A DNA stretch of 64,000 bases from JANOZM01 sp031429355 (GTDB taxonomy: Bacteria; Pseudomonadota; Gammaproteobacteria; Burkholderiales; Burkholderiaceae_E). A program made the translations under genes and the position numbers. This document shows, piece by piece, positions 1-7,087 of this stretch; within the stretch, counting starts at the first letter, position 1, and every line of letters starts with the position of its first letter. The notes beneath the pieces are model-generated. The model was not told the DNA's origin and ran no database searches. It worked only from the letters and a program-made list of their open reading frames with translations. Where the stretch lies: NCBI GenBank assembly GCA_031429355.1, contig JANOZM010000013.1, positions 434,001-498,000 of the forward strand, read 5' to 3'.

Positions 1-22
1 ATCATCAATGCAACGCTTAAAG

Positions 23-49
23 TGGTACCGAAACCCGCTGGTACCGAAA
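23..49. repeat. 11-bp direct repeat with 16-bp period
   Basis: TGGTACCGAAA occurs at 23-33 and again at 39-49. It lies just before the attC-like site and may be the tail of a previous cassette. No function is evident. Confidence 0.6.
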
Positions 50-53
50 ATGC

Positions 54-120
54 GGGCTAATCCGGCGTTCAAGCGGAGCTACGCAAACAGCCGCGCAGCC
101 CGCTCAGCTCTAAGTTAGTC
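54..120 (+). other. attC-like integron recombination site
   Basis: The left arm reads GGGCTAAT then GTTCAAGCGGAGC. The right arm reads GCCCGCTCAGCTC then GTTAGTC at 114-120. The reverse complement of the right arm lines up with the left arm (CTAA, then a GAGCGG-type core) around an imperfect centre. This is the usual R''-L''-L'-R' layout of attC sites, ending in a GTTRRRY-type core box. The next gene starts 9 bases after the core box, as expected inside a cassette. Recognised by eye, not by a covariance model. Confidence 0.65.
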
Positions 121-128
121 CTCAATAA

Positions 129-662
129 ATGAGAGTAGTGATTATAGGAAACAGCGGTAGCGGGAAAACTTGGCTAGCTGACCAAATTGCGCAAAGCTGT
201 GACGTCCATGTCGTTCATTTCGACGAAATATTTTGGCTGCCCAAAGGTTTTAACCAACAGCGACCCGATTCGCAAGTGCTCGAATTAATCGATGAAGAAC
301 TGTCTAGGTCGAGCTGGGTTGCTGAGGGAGTTTTCGGAAAAATTGCGAGCAAGTTTTTACCGCAAGCTAGTGTTCTAGTATGGCTTGAATTACCACTAGA
401 TGTTTGCGTAAACCGATTGCGAATTCGTGGCTCAGAAAGTAAAAGGCACATGAATCGTGAACAAAGCGAAAACGGCTTATCGGAGCTCCTCGCTTGGGCA
501 GGTAGTTACTACGAACGTACGGGCTCAAGCAGTTGCGCAGCACACCAAACAATGTACGATACGTTTGCAGGTGAACGTCATAAATTGCATTCTGAGCTAG
601 AGGTAGTTGCGTATTTAAGCACGGTGACGTCAGCTCACCCTCGCACTAAAAATGAAGGCTAA
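129..662 (+). CDS. P-loop nucleotide kinase-like protein (topology modulation/FlaR-like), integron cassette gene
   Basis: The 177-residue protein starts with a beta strand and a Walker A motif GNSGSGKT at residues 7-14. HFDEIFW follows at 30-36, the typical second motif of small P-loop kinases annotated as topology modulation proteins or adenylate-kinase-like. An Arg-rich lid (RLRIRGSESKRH) follows a Walker B-like VLVWLELP strand. It is probably a cytoplasmic NTP-dependent kinase of unknown substrate. The gene starts 9 bases after one attC-like core box, and its stop codon overlaps the left arm of a second attC-like site, so it fills a cassette almost exactly. The C-terminus after about residue 145 is poorly conserved by eye. 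Confidence 0.75.
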   Translation: MRVVIIGNSGSGKTWLADQIAQSCDVHVVHFDEIFWLPKGFNQQRPDSQVLELIDEELSRSSWVAEGVFGKIASKFLPQASVLVWLELPLDVCVNRLRIRGSESKRHMNREQSENGLSELLAWAGSYYERTGSSSCAAHQTMYDTFAGERHKLHSELEVVAYLSTVTSAHPRTKNEG

Positions 663-713
663 CCTTTTAATGGAACGGACGCGTTGCAAATCGGTTTCAA
701 GCTTTTGTTATGT
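657..713 (+). other. Degenerate attC-like site closing the cassette
   Basis: GGCTAAC at 657-663 overlaps the kinase stop codon and GTTATGT lies at 707-713. Between them, TGGAACGG faces CGGTTTCAA, so the inner arms are complementary with one extra base, as in attC hairpins. About 57 bp long, which fits short attC sites. It is less perfect than the site at 54-120. Confidence 0.45.
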
Positions 714-764
714 AATTGCAAGCCTTGTACAACAAGCACTCATTGGCGGCCTGTTGCGCGCCGC

Positions 765-1433
765 TTATCTATTCACCAACTGAGCAACTGTAGCTTCTAA
801 CGCCGCAACGCGCGCCTCAAGTGCTGCAATAGTACTTGCCGACTCACGTGAGCCACTTGTGGCCGTCGAGGCTTCGTATAACGAAACGTCAACGTCACCA
901 CAAAGCAAATGCATCCATCGCGCCTCGCGCGCACCGGGTGCCTTGGCTAGCTGAACCACTAGTGGTGCGCCGTGCGTTGGGTTGCGCCCGGCCTCTGTTT
1001 GCTCATTAAATTCAGCTAGGCTATTTAGCACTTGTTCAACTGCTGCGTTATCTACAAATTTGTACCAACGATCGCCATTGATCCGCAGTTCAGCCACTGT
1101 TTGAGGCCCGCGTAACAACAATAGCCCAACAATCACCGATTGTGGCTCACTAACATTTGCAATGCGTTGGAGCTGCTGTCCAAACCGCTTAACGCGACTG
1201 CCATAAGCCTCGGTCGTTAGCTGAATTTGCGCCAGCGTATCAATGGCTTCTTGCACGACCGCATCACTCAGTTCCATCAGCGGCTCACGACTGGTTTTTT
1301 GGTTGCAGCCTATGACCAAACTATTGAGCGTGAGTGGGTAGCTGTCAGGTACCGTACGGGCTTTTTCCATTAGGGTGCCAAGCACCCGAGCTTCGATGTT
1401 AGATAGAGGGCGCTTGCGTGGATCAAAAGCCAT
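765..1433 (-). CDS. yceH: YceH family (DUF480) protein
   Basis: The product shows the family's N-terminal block, PLSNIEARVLGTLMEKARTVPDSYP, then a winged-helix region rich in conserved blocks (CNQKTSREP and LLLRGPQTVAELR). A heptad-like segment at the extreme C-terminus (ALEARVAALEATVAQL) looks like a short coiled coil. The function in bacteria is unclear; the fold is a tandem winged helix. I start at the ATG giving MAFDPRKRPLS (222 residues) because the family begins close to this block. An upstream ATG at 1460 would add nine residues. It is transcribed toward the integron-like cassette and may mark the end of the mobile segment. Confidence 0.85.
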   Translation of the reverse strand: MAFDPRKRPLSNIEARVLGTLMEKARTVPDSYPLTLNSLVIGCNQKTSREPLMELSDAVVQEAIDTLAQIQLTTEAYGSRVKRFGQQLQRIANVSEPQSVIVGLLLLRGPQTVAELRINGDRWYKFVDNAAVEQVLNSLAEFNEQTEAGRNPTHGAPLVVQLAKAPGAREARWMHLLCGDVDVSLYEASTATSGSRESASTIAALEARVAALEATVAQLVNR

Positions 1434-1669
1434 AGGATTTTCAATTTCTAAAACAAGCATTTAATCATGCCAATTCAAAAAACGTAAACCGGGAACACAA
1501 GAACACTGGGCAACATTTCGCGTAACCGGCGTTGCATTATGCTTTTTACACAATGCACATGATGGATTTAATGCTTCCTCGATCGCTTTACTAACAAACC
1601 GACTGATCTTGATCGGCTACGTCAGTTGCGTTTAGGTGTTCGCTGAGATCGCAATATCAAAGTTACCTT

Positions 1670-1698
1670 GTAATCTTAACGATGGATATTAAGATTAC
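1670..1698. repeat. Perfect 10-bp inverted repeat in a gene-free stretch
   Basis: GTAATCTTAA at 1670-1679 and TTAAGATTAC at 1689-1698 are exact inverse complements around a 9-base spacer. No T-run follows, so it looks more like an operator than a terminator. It lies about 10 bases before the remnant of an ATPase gene, so it may be that gene's old operator. Nothing else is visible between 1461 and 1707. Confidence 0.7.
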
Positions 1699-1707
1699 GA
1701 TACGTAG

Positions 1708-2543
1708 CGACGCAACGACCTAGTGCAAATAGCCTCCGCCCTACGCCGCTCCCCGGCCGTGGCTGTACTTGGCCCAAGCTAAGTGGGCAAAACTACCTTG
1801 GCCAAGCAACTGGCGGCAAGGGCCAGCCTGAATCTATTTATCTGGACCAGCAATACGAGCGTGACCGCGCTCGTATTGCTGATCCGAATGTGTTTTTCAA
1901 AACCCACCCCAATGCTTTTATCGTTCTGGACGAGGTGCAGTACACGCCTGATATTTTTCGCCACCTGCGGCCAGAGATTGACCGTGTAACGGCCATAGCC
2001 AACTGACCAACATGAGCCAGTTGGCCGCCAGCATGGGCATTAGCGTGCCTACGGTGGGGCGATATATCGACCTGTAAGAGAGGCCGTGCGCATGCTCCGC
2101 CGCTTGCAACCCATGCATGTCAACTTGAACAAACGCTTAGTTAAAACACCCAAAACCTACCTGCGCGATTCGGGCTTGCTGCATGCTTTGCTGGGCATTA
2201 AAACTATCGACGATTTATTGTCGAGCCCTATGATGGGCTACTCGTGGGAAGGCTTTGTGTTGGAGCACATTTGCCAGCTTGCGCCGCGTGGTGCCGAGGT
2301 GATGTTCTACCGCACCGCAGCGGGGGCCGAGATGGATGTGGTGGTGCAACACGGCAGCCAAACTATTTGCTTTGAGATTAAATCTTCGTCCGCACCCAAA
2401 GTCACGCAAGGCTTTCATAACGCCATGCAAGACTTAAAACCCACTGCGACATTCATCGGGCGCAAGTGGACAAGCGCTATGCGTTTTCAGAGCAAGTTCA
2501 GGTGATTGCGCTCACGGATATTGCTAGTGCACTGAAGGGCTAG
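1708..2543 (+). pseudogene. Decayed DUF4143-type AAA ATPase
   Basis: Fragments in several frames rebuild an AAA_14/DUF4143 ATPase. The first part gives SPAVAVLGPS, a TAA stop, then VGKTTLAKQLA, so the P-loop Gln codon has become a stop. After a frameshift the sequence continues as SIYLDQQYERDRARIADP and IVLDEVQYTPDIFRHL, the sensor and Walker B part. About 100 or more residues are then missing before SQLAASMGISVPTVGRYIDLL (helix-turn-helix). From about 2086 the C-terminal nuclease-like domain runs open (KTPKTYLRDSGLLHALLGI, FYRTAAGAEMDVV, CFEIKSSS). A last frameshift leads to VDKRYAFSEQVQVIAL and TAG at 2541-2543. It has at least one stop, three frame breaks and one deletion, so it is not functional. 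Confidence 0.85.
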
Positions 2544-2590
2544 CCACCTCCAGTTGGGTTTAACTCGAACGCTAGACAAGGAACGTGGTT

Positions 2591-2703
2591 CTAGAAATCT
2601 GAAATTACGAAATCAATCGCAGACACAATTTCATGTCTGTAAGAAGCTAAATCCGCTTTCGGCTTAGTTTATTTGTGTTGTCATAGGCTTGAAACTGTTC
2701 CAC
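2591..2703 (-). pseudogene. ccdB toxin remnant with internal deletion
   Basis: Directly after ccdA, sharing one base with its stop, a GTG opens VEQFQAYDNTNKLSRKRI, which resembles the CcdB N-terminus (QF-VY-N-N--SRKRIPY). A stop follows. In another frame the same junction continues as ADLASYRHEIVSAIDFVISDF and a stop at 2591-2593, which resembles the CcdB C-terminus. About 60 central residues are missing and the two ends are out of frame. The toxin is therefore dead, while the antitoxin frame is intact. The family match is from memory, not a search. Confidence 0.65.
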
Positions 2704-2948
2704 TAGAACTTCCTCATGCGGTCATTGAATAGGCCATGTTTAGCTCTATAGCTGTTGTACGCCTCAAAACCAGCTTTATTGTCTAGTTTCCATTGCTCGC
2801 GTTCTTTTTCTAATACTTCTTCAGTAAGTGCTCTTTCAAGCGTAGCTGACAAGTTAATCTTCAAACTTTTGGCTTTAGCTAACAAATCACCATTGACGGT
2901 GAGGTTTGCTGCCTTTTTTCCGGTATTTGTGTCAAAAGTAGCGCCCAT
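2703..2948 (-). CDS. ccdA: CcdA-type antitoxin
   Basis: The 81-residue protein has the CcdA layout: a short ribbon-helix-helix N-terminus (KAANLTVNGDLLAKAKSLKINLSATLERALTEEV) and a charged C-terminal tail with W-DN-AGFEAYNSYRAKHGLFND. The N-terminal part binds DNA as a dimer, and the tail normally wraps around and neutralises the CcdB gyrase poison. Here the toxin is a deleted remnant directly downstream, so this is an orphan antitoxin. It could still silence a related CcdB from an incoming plasmid. The upstream region is AT-rich and holds no other gene. Confidence 0.85.
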   Translation of the reverse strand: MGATFDTNTGKKAANLTVNGDLLAKAKSLKINLSATLERALTEEVLEKEREQWKLDNKAGFEAYNSYRAKHGLFNDRMRKF

Positions 2949-3090
2949 ATAAACCTCAAATAAATGCGTTGTGCGTGTAGTCTATGCGCATTAAGAAATT
3001 TTTAGAGTAACTTTTGAGCGCGCATAAAAATATTAGTGTTGTACTAAACATCGTCCATAAACGGGCAGCTTATCCCATAGTTTGCAGCCA

Positions 3091-3645
3091 ATGAAGATCC
3101 TTGCCGCTCGACTGCCACGCTTTGGCGCCGGTATAGCCTTGCGGCGCTTGGCTGCGTCAGATCTGGCGGCATTTCAAGCCTATCGCACCGACACCAAATT
3201 GGGTCGCTTTCAAGGTTGGTCAGCCATGCCTGACCCTCAGGCCCGCGAGTTCTTGGAAGAGATGAATAAGGTCCCACTCTTTCGCCCTGGTGAATGGGCT
3301 CAAATCGGAATCGCTGAGCCGGAAAGCTTGGCTCTTATTGGCGACATCGGGCTTTTTCTCGCCGAAGACTCGCATCACGCTGAGATCGGCTTCACTCTCG
3401 CTCGCCCAGCCCATGGTCGCGGGCTCGCAACGATGGCGGTTCGCGAGGCGGTGCAACTCGTTTTTCAAATGACCGTCGTCGAAAGCGTGCTCGGGATCAC
3501 AGACGCGCGCAACCGTGCATCTATTGGAGTGCTCGAGCGCGTCGGCATGCGCAAACTAGAGGAGCGCAGCACAGTGTTCCGTGGCGAGTCTTGCGTCGAA
3601 TATGTGTACGCTGTGGCCCGCAGTGACGGCTATCCGTTCTTGTAG
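3091..3645 (+). CDS. GNAT N-acetyltransferase, RimJ/RimL-like
   Basis: The product shows the RimL-type order: LRRLAASDLAAFQAYR near the N-terminus, a central IGDIGLFL strand, HAEIGFTLARPAHGRGLATMA (the acetyl-CoA pyrophosphate-binding motif A, with HGRGLA near residues 108-113), and NRASIGVLERVGM before the C-terminus, the usual motif B. It probably acetylates a small amine or a protein N-terminus in the cytoplasm; the substrate cannot be told. I take the ATG at 3091 (184 residues). A TTG at 3082 is in frame but has no better ribosome site. Base use is richer in G and C than the neighbouring ccdA remnant, hinting at separate origins. Confidence 0.85.
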   Translation: MKILAARLPRFGAGIALRRLAASDLAAFQAYRTDTKLGRFQGWSAMPDPQAREFLEEMNKVPLFRPGEWAQIGIAEPESLALIGDIGLFLAEDSHHAEIGFTLARPAHGRGLATMAVREAVQLVFQMTVVESVLGITDARNRASIGVLERVGMRKLEERSTVFRGESCVEYVYAVARSDGYPFL

Positions 3646-3718
3646 CGTATTTACATAGCTTTTAGAGCATATGACACCACCTTCTACCCAACCCCCACTC
3701 TCGTCATATGATCGATAG

Positions 3719-4921
3719 ATGATCAAGAATCGCAATCGACTTTTGCTACTTGTTGGCGATGGCTTTTCAGCCTTCGGGACCTGGATAGACTTTCTCGCCA
3801 TCCTGACCCTTGCTGCCTACCAGTTCCAAGTCACGCCTTATCAAATGGCGGTCGTGAGCGCCGCTGGTTTGTTGCCGGGAATTCTCGCCGGTCCGTTTAT
3901 TGGTCGGCTCTGTGACCGCGGGAATCCAAAGCAGATCCTGCTTGCCTCGATTTTGCTAAGAGTCGTCGCCACGGGCGCCGTCTTGTTTTGCCATGACTAT
4001 CTTTTTTTTGTTGCTTTGGTGGGCCTGCGCTCTGTGTTCGCGACAGTTGCTTCACCCGCAATCAATGTGATGGCGGTTAGGTCCGTCGATTCGACAGATC
4101 GTCCACGCTTTTATTCGATCCTAAATGTGCTCAACAATTCTGCGAAGGTGCTTGCACCTGCAATCGGCACGGTCTCTAGTTCGCTAACGAGCGAAGCAGT
4201 TGCGCTCGTCATGTCGCTCATATTTTCGGCTGCGTCGTTCGTCACATTCGCCTTTATTCAGATTGCGGAAAAGGAACCAACACCTATTTCAAATGGAAAA
4301 ACGGGTGCACCAATTGAAGCGCCTTTTGTGAGCCTAGTACCGTTACTGTGGGTTGCTACAACATGCGCGTTCTTTGTCTTTATGGTGAACAATCTCGTGC
4401 CCCTTGTGCTTCAGCAGTCAGGATTCGACAAAGCGCTATTGGGCTTGCTGGTGAGCTCGTCTGGGGCGGGCAACATACTGTCTGGTCTATGGTTGGCAAA
4501 AAGGGCTAACGCAAAACCTATGCGAGGCGTGCTGCAAGAAATGCTACTGCCAGCGATGTTTCAGGCCATTGGGTTCGGTGCGATTGGCGTGCTGCTTTGG
4601 TTAAAGCCCAGCAATACCGCCGTTATTTTATGCGCGCTCTTTTTTGTGATCGGAACCTTCAGTGCGCGATATTCGATCGCCATGAGTGTTCACGTTGCGG
4701 CCCATTATTCGGACTCGATAGGAAAAGTGTGGGGCTTTCTCCAGTCGTGGCAGAACGCTATGATCCTTGTCGCGCCAATGGTCGGGGCGGCTGTGCTCAA
4801 CACTGCGGGTCCTTCCGCACTATTCGCGCTTGCTACTGCCTCGGCGCTGCTTTCGTTCGCGCTGTTCTTTGCGTCGGGCAAAGTTCGCGCATTGCGCTTA
4901 CGAGCAGCCAAATTGACTTGA
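3719..4921 (+). CDS. MFS transporter
   Basis: A 400-residue integral membrane protein with about twelve hydrophobic segments. It has the MFS loop between segments 2 and 3 (GPFIGRLCDRGNPKQ), and a Lys/Arg-rich tail. It begins KNRNRLLLLVGDGFSAFGTWIDFLAILTL, typical of the MFS_1/MFS_3 drug or macrolide exporters. The substrate is unknown. It lies 73 bases after the GNAT gene, which could be co-transcribed. The remaining 180 bases up to brnT hold a short antisense open frame that I do not accept as a gene. Confidence 0.85.
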   Translation: MIKNRNRLLLLVGDGFSAFGTWIDFLAILTLAAYQFQVTPYQMAVVSAAGLLPGILAGPFIGRLCDRGNPKQILLASILLRVVATGAVLFCHDYLFFVALVGLRSVFATVASPAINVMAVRSVDSTDRPRFYSILNVLNNSAKVLAPAIGTVSSSLTSEAVALVMSLIFSAASFVTFAFIQIAEKEPTPISNGKTGAPIEAPFVSLVPLLWVATTCAFFVFMVNNLVPLVLQQSGFDKALLGLLVSSSGAGNILSGLWLAKRANAKPMRGVLQEMLLPAMFQAIGFGAIGVLLWLKPSNTAVILCALFFVIGTFSARYSIAMSVHVAAHYSDSIGKVWGFLQSWQNAMILVAPMVGAAVLNTAGPSALFALATASALLSFALFFASGKVRALRLRAAKLT

Positions 4922-5044
4922 AGGGGTGGAAAACTAATCGCGGCGCTTTTGCATTCATGAAGTCTTCGTTACCTGCGAAGCGGATGTGCTTTAACTGATC
5001 GATTACCGGTACGATACCTACTTCAATCTCATCTACTTTCCAGT

Positions 5045-5096
5045 ATGTATTGGACCAATACATGTATTTGACACGGAATACATTTGTCCATACAAT
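5045..5096 (+). promoter_or_regulatory. brnTA promoter with 19-bp palindromic operator
   Basis: TTGACA at 5068-5073 and TACAAT at 5091-5096 are 17 bp apart, a near-consensus sigma-70 promoter. The expected transcription start falls at or next to the brnT ATG at 5102, so the mRNA is probably leaderless. Just upstream, ATGTATTGG-A-CCAATACAT at 5045-5063 is a perfect palindrome of 9+1+9. It is the obvious candidate operator for autoregulation by BrnA or the BrnT-BrnA complex. Confidence 0.8.
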
Positions 5097-5101
5097 AGGC
5101 T

Positions 5102-5380
5102 ATGGATATTGAATGGGACCCAGACAAGGCGGTAGCCAATCTTAGGGATCATCACGTTTCATTTGCGGAAGCAGCAACCGTGTTGTTTGACGACTATGCA
5201 TTGACGCGAAGTGACCCCGATATTTCTTTAGAGCAAAGGTTTGTTTCTCTTGGTCTGTCTGGAACAGGGGTGTTGCTGGTCGTAGTGTTTACTCACCGCG
5301 AACCCGATATTTATCGAATAATTTCTGCATGGAAGGCTAACAAGCCACAAAGGAAAGTTTATGAAAAAAATCGCCGCTGA
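5102..5380 (+). CDS. brnT: BrnT family ribonuclease toxin
   Basis: The 92-residue protein carries the BrnT signature: IEWDPDKAVANLRDHHVSFAEAATVLFDD at the start, a central QRFVSLGLS strand, and YRIISAWKANKPQRKVYEK near the end. Members are RelE-fold ribonucleases that stop translation and are neutralised by BrnA. The His in the NLRDHHVSF block and the C-terminal Arg/Lys residues are kept, so it looks active. It overlaps brnA by 20 bases, so the two are translationally coupled. A strong promoter lies directly upstream with almost no 5' leader. Confidence 0.92.
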   Translation: MDIEWDPDKAVANLRDHHVSFAEAATVLFDDYALTRSDPDISLEQRFVSLGLSGTGVLLVVVFTHREPDIYRIISAWKANKPQRKVYEKNRR

Positions 5381-5675
5381 ACCTATTCGCGACATTGATT
5401 TCTCTAATGCAAAACGTGGAGCAGTTATTGCATTGGAGCCGGGTAAAACTAAAATATCAATCCGCTTAGACACTGCTGTAATCAATTACTTTCGCACGCA
5501 AATTGAAGAATCTGGGGCTGGAAATTATCAAAGCCTAATTAATGATGCGCTAGTCGCTACCATTCAACAACGTTCGATGCTTGATGCGGTGCGGAAAGTT
5601 GTTAGAGAGGAAATGCGGCAATTACCAGTATCCAAATCGCGATCAGTGTCCCGGGCTAAAGCGGCAACGGCTTAA
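5361..5675 (+). CDS. brnA: BrnA family antitoxin
   Basis: A 104-residue protein with the BrnA/COG3514 core KTKISIRLDTAVINYFRTQIEESGAGNYQSLINDAL, a ribbon-helix-helix DNA-binding domain that dimerises, binds BrnT and represses the operon. The N-terminal ~25 residues are the flexible part. The basic C-terminal tail (LPVSKSRSVSRAKAATA) goes beyond the domain. It starts inside the end of brnT, in the order toxin then antitoxin as is usual for this family. The palindrome at 5045-5063 is its likely target. Confidence 0.92.
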   Translation: MKKIAAEPIRDIDFSNAKRGAVIALEPGKTKISIRLDTAVINYFRTQIEESGAGNYQSLINDALVATIQQRSMLDAVRKVVREEMRQLPVSKSRSVSRAKAATA

Positions 5676-5680
5676 TCAAT

Positions 5681-5751
5681 AAGGAGGTGAATTTTTGAGG
5701 CATTCATTTACACGCCGCAACCACGCGTTTATACATTGCAGCAATCAATAG
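5681..5751 (+). other. Full-length Shine-Dalgarno followed by an 18-codon open frame
   Basis: AAGGAGGTGA at 5681-5690 matches the whole anti-SD sequence. The only start at normal spacing is TTG at 5695, which opens an 18-codon frame (MRHSFTRRNHAFIHCSNQ) ending in TAG at 5749-5751. This overlaps the start of the DUF3565 gene in another frame. It may be a coupling leader ORF or a chance frame. No homology is claimed. Confidence 0.35.
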
Positions 5752-5963
5752 TTGGATTTCACCAAGACTCAGAGCAACACTGGGTTGCAAGGCTTGAGTG
5801 TGGCCACAATCAACACGTCCGACACAACCCGCCTTGGACCAATCGTCCGTGGGTAATGACTGATGCAGGCCGAAGAGCAACATTGGGGAAGCAATTGTCA
5901 TGCCGTAAGTGCGAGCAAGGTGCAGCACGAGACTGGGAACAGCCGTCTAGAAATGCGGTATAA
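5736..5963 (+). CDS. DUF3565 family protein
   Basis: The 75-residue product matches the small DUF3565 family as I recall it: IVGFHQDSEQHWVARLECGHNQHVRHNPPW, then NRPWVMTDAGRRATLGKQLSCRKCE. Conserved Cys and His residues (CGH, HVRH, CRKC) suggest a zinc site. The function is unknown. The only start that fits the family N-terminus is TTG at 5736; no ATG is available. A very strong ribosome site lies 46 bases upstream, so translation may be coupled to a short leader frame. A longer opposite-strand frame (5704-5928) is a shadow. Confidence 0.75.
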   Translation: MQQSIVGFHQDSEQHWVARLECGHNQHVRHNPPWTNRPWVMTDAGRRATLGKQLSCRKCEQGAARDWEQPSRNAV

Positions 5964-6008
5964 CATGTCGATCATTGCTTGCCAAATTCAATCTACTAGG
6001 ATGCTCTC

Positions 6009-6461
6009 GTGACATACCAAATTGTCTATTCTTCAAAATCAGGGAGTCCGATGCAGACCGACGATCTGCAAGAACTGCTTGAGCATTCCAGACGCAGCAA
6101 CGCGGCAAACGGCATTACAGGTGCGCTTGTTTACGAAGAGGGAATATTTATGCAGATCCTTGAAGGTGACAAGGATCTACTAAACGACTTGATGGAAAAG
6201 ATAAGGCAAGACGTACGCCATGAAAATGTGATCGTCTTGCAAGAGCGCGAAGTTCCGGCGGCGGTCTTTGTTGGTTGGAAAATGGCCTTCGTTAGCGCAA
6301 CACCGAAACAGGTTGCTCAGTGGGCAGGCATTAGCACGGCGAATGAAGCCAGTGAAAGCCCACACGAGACCATTGAAGACCAAAATCGGACCGCGCAGTT
6401 TGCACAAGACATTCTTGCGCTGCTGGTGGCCGACGACACGACAAAAGGGAAGGTCGAATGA
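6009..6461 (+). CDS. BLUF-domain blue-light photoreceptor
   Basis: Residues 1-95 form a BLUF domain. The flavin-network residues are all present at the spacing of AppA: Tyr7, Asn31, Gln49, Trp90 and Met92 (AppA Tyr21, Asn45, Gln63, Trp104, Met106). Supporting blocks are SRRSNAANGITGAL and GIFMQILEGD. The C-terminal ~50 residues form a short helical cap with no output domain, so signalling is probably by protein contact. The stop overlaps the start of the next GNAT gene as ATGA, which strongly suggests co-translation with that enzyme. It is a cytoplasmic, FAD-binding protein. No light-regulated promoter can be identified. Confidence 0.93.
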   Translation: MTYQIVYSSKSGSPMQTDDLQELLEHSRRSNAANGITGALVYEEGIFMQILEGDKDLLNDLMEKIRQDVRHENVIVLQEREVPAAVFVGWKMAFVSATPKQVAQWAGISTANEASESPHETIEDQNRTAQFAQDILALLVADDTTKGKVE

Positions 6462-6970
6462 GCCACACCATTCGATCAAGCCAACCCGAAGACGCTGAAA
6501 TGGCTTCCGCTCTTATCCAACAGAGCTTTATTCAGCTTGTTGGTCCAGACTGGGAAGCACATGCTGTAGCTACTTTTCTAGCTGAAACCTCGGGCGAGTG
6601 CGTTCGCGAGCTGATTAGCAAAGCTGCATTCACAGCCGTTGCGGAAGTACAAGGTCAACTTGTCGGGTTCATACTGATGCCGAGCCCCGCTTTGATCGGA
6701 CTGCTTTTTGTAAAGCCAGATTTTCTTCGTAAAGGAATTGCAAAGAGCTTGTGGCAAGCAGCGCGGCGCCATGTTGAAACTACTTCCAAAGAAGTCAAGA
6801 CCGTTGAGCTGAACTCAACTCCTTTCGCGGTCGCCGCGTACAAGGCACTGGGTTTTTACCCGATTTCAGAGCCGTTTCGCCGTGCGGGTTGCCTTGCAAC
6901 GCGCATGGCCTGTTGGCTACCGGGCGAGGCTCTTAAAGCGAGTGCGAATCAAATTAACGAACAGCAATGA
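6458..6970 (+). CDS. GNAT N-acetyltransferase coupled to the BLUF gene
   Basis: A 170-residue GNAT protein. SQPEDAEMASALIQQSF opens the fold, LVGFILMPSPALIGLLFVKPDFLRKGIAKSLW carries motif A (RKGIAK at 91-96), and VELNSTPFAVAAYKALGFYPI is motif B. ATG at 6458 overlaps the BLUF stop by four bases, so the two proteins are made together. The enzyme may be the output partner of the photoreceptor, but that is inference. The substrate is unknown. The last ~20 residues are polar and outside the domain. Confidence 0.88.
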   Translation: MSHTIRSSQPEDAEMASALIQQSFIQLVGPDWEAHAVATFLAETSGECVRELISKAAFTAVAEVQGQLVGFILMPSPALIGLLFVKPDFLRKGIAKSLWQAARRHVETTSKEVKTVELNSTPFAVAAYKALGFYPISEPFRRAGCLATRMACWLPGEALKASANQINEQQ

Positions 6971-7087
6971 TAAAGCCTCCGCATTCCGGCCAGCGACACA
7001 CAACGAAATATTTCGTTACACAACCGAGAAGATTCATTGCCGCTTGATTTGTATGATTTGGGCTACAAATCAACCATCGGTACCGCA

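Noticed and set aside
4833..5063. Minus-strand open frame starting MYWSNTYWKVDEIEVGIVPVIDQ between the MFS gene and brnT
   Set aside because: It reads like protein for ~45 residues but then runs antisense into the MFS gene, and its ATG lies in the brnTA palindrome. At most a fragment of an older gene; no family recognised.
5950..6008. Possible further attC site before the BLUF gene
   Set aside because: A TATAAC-like left box is present but there is no matching GTTRRRY core or paired inner arms.
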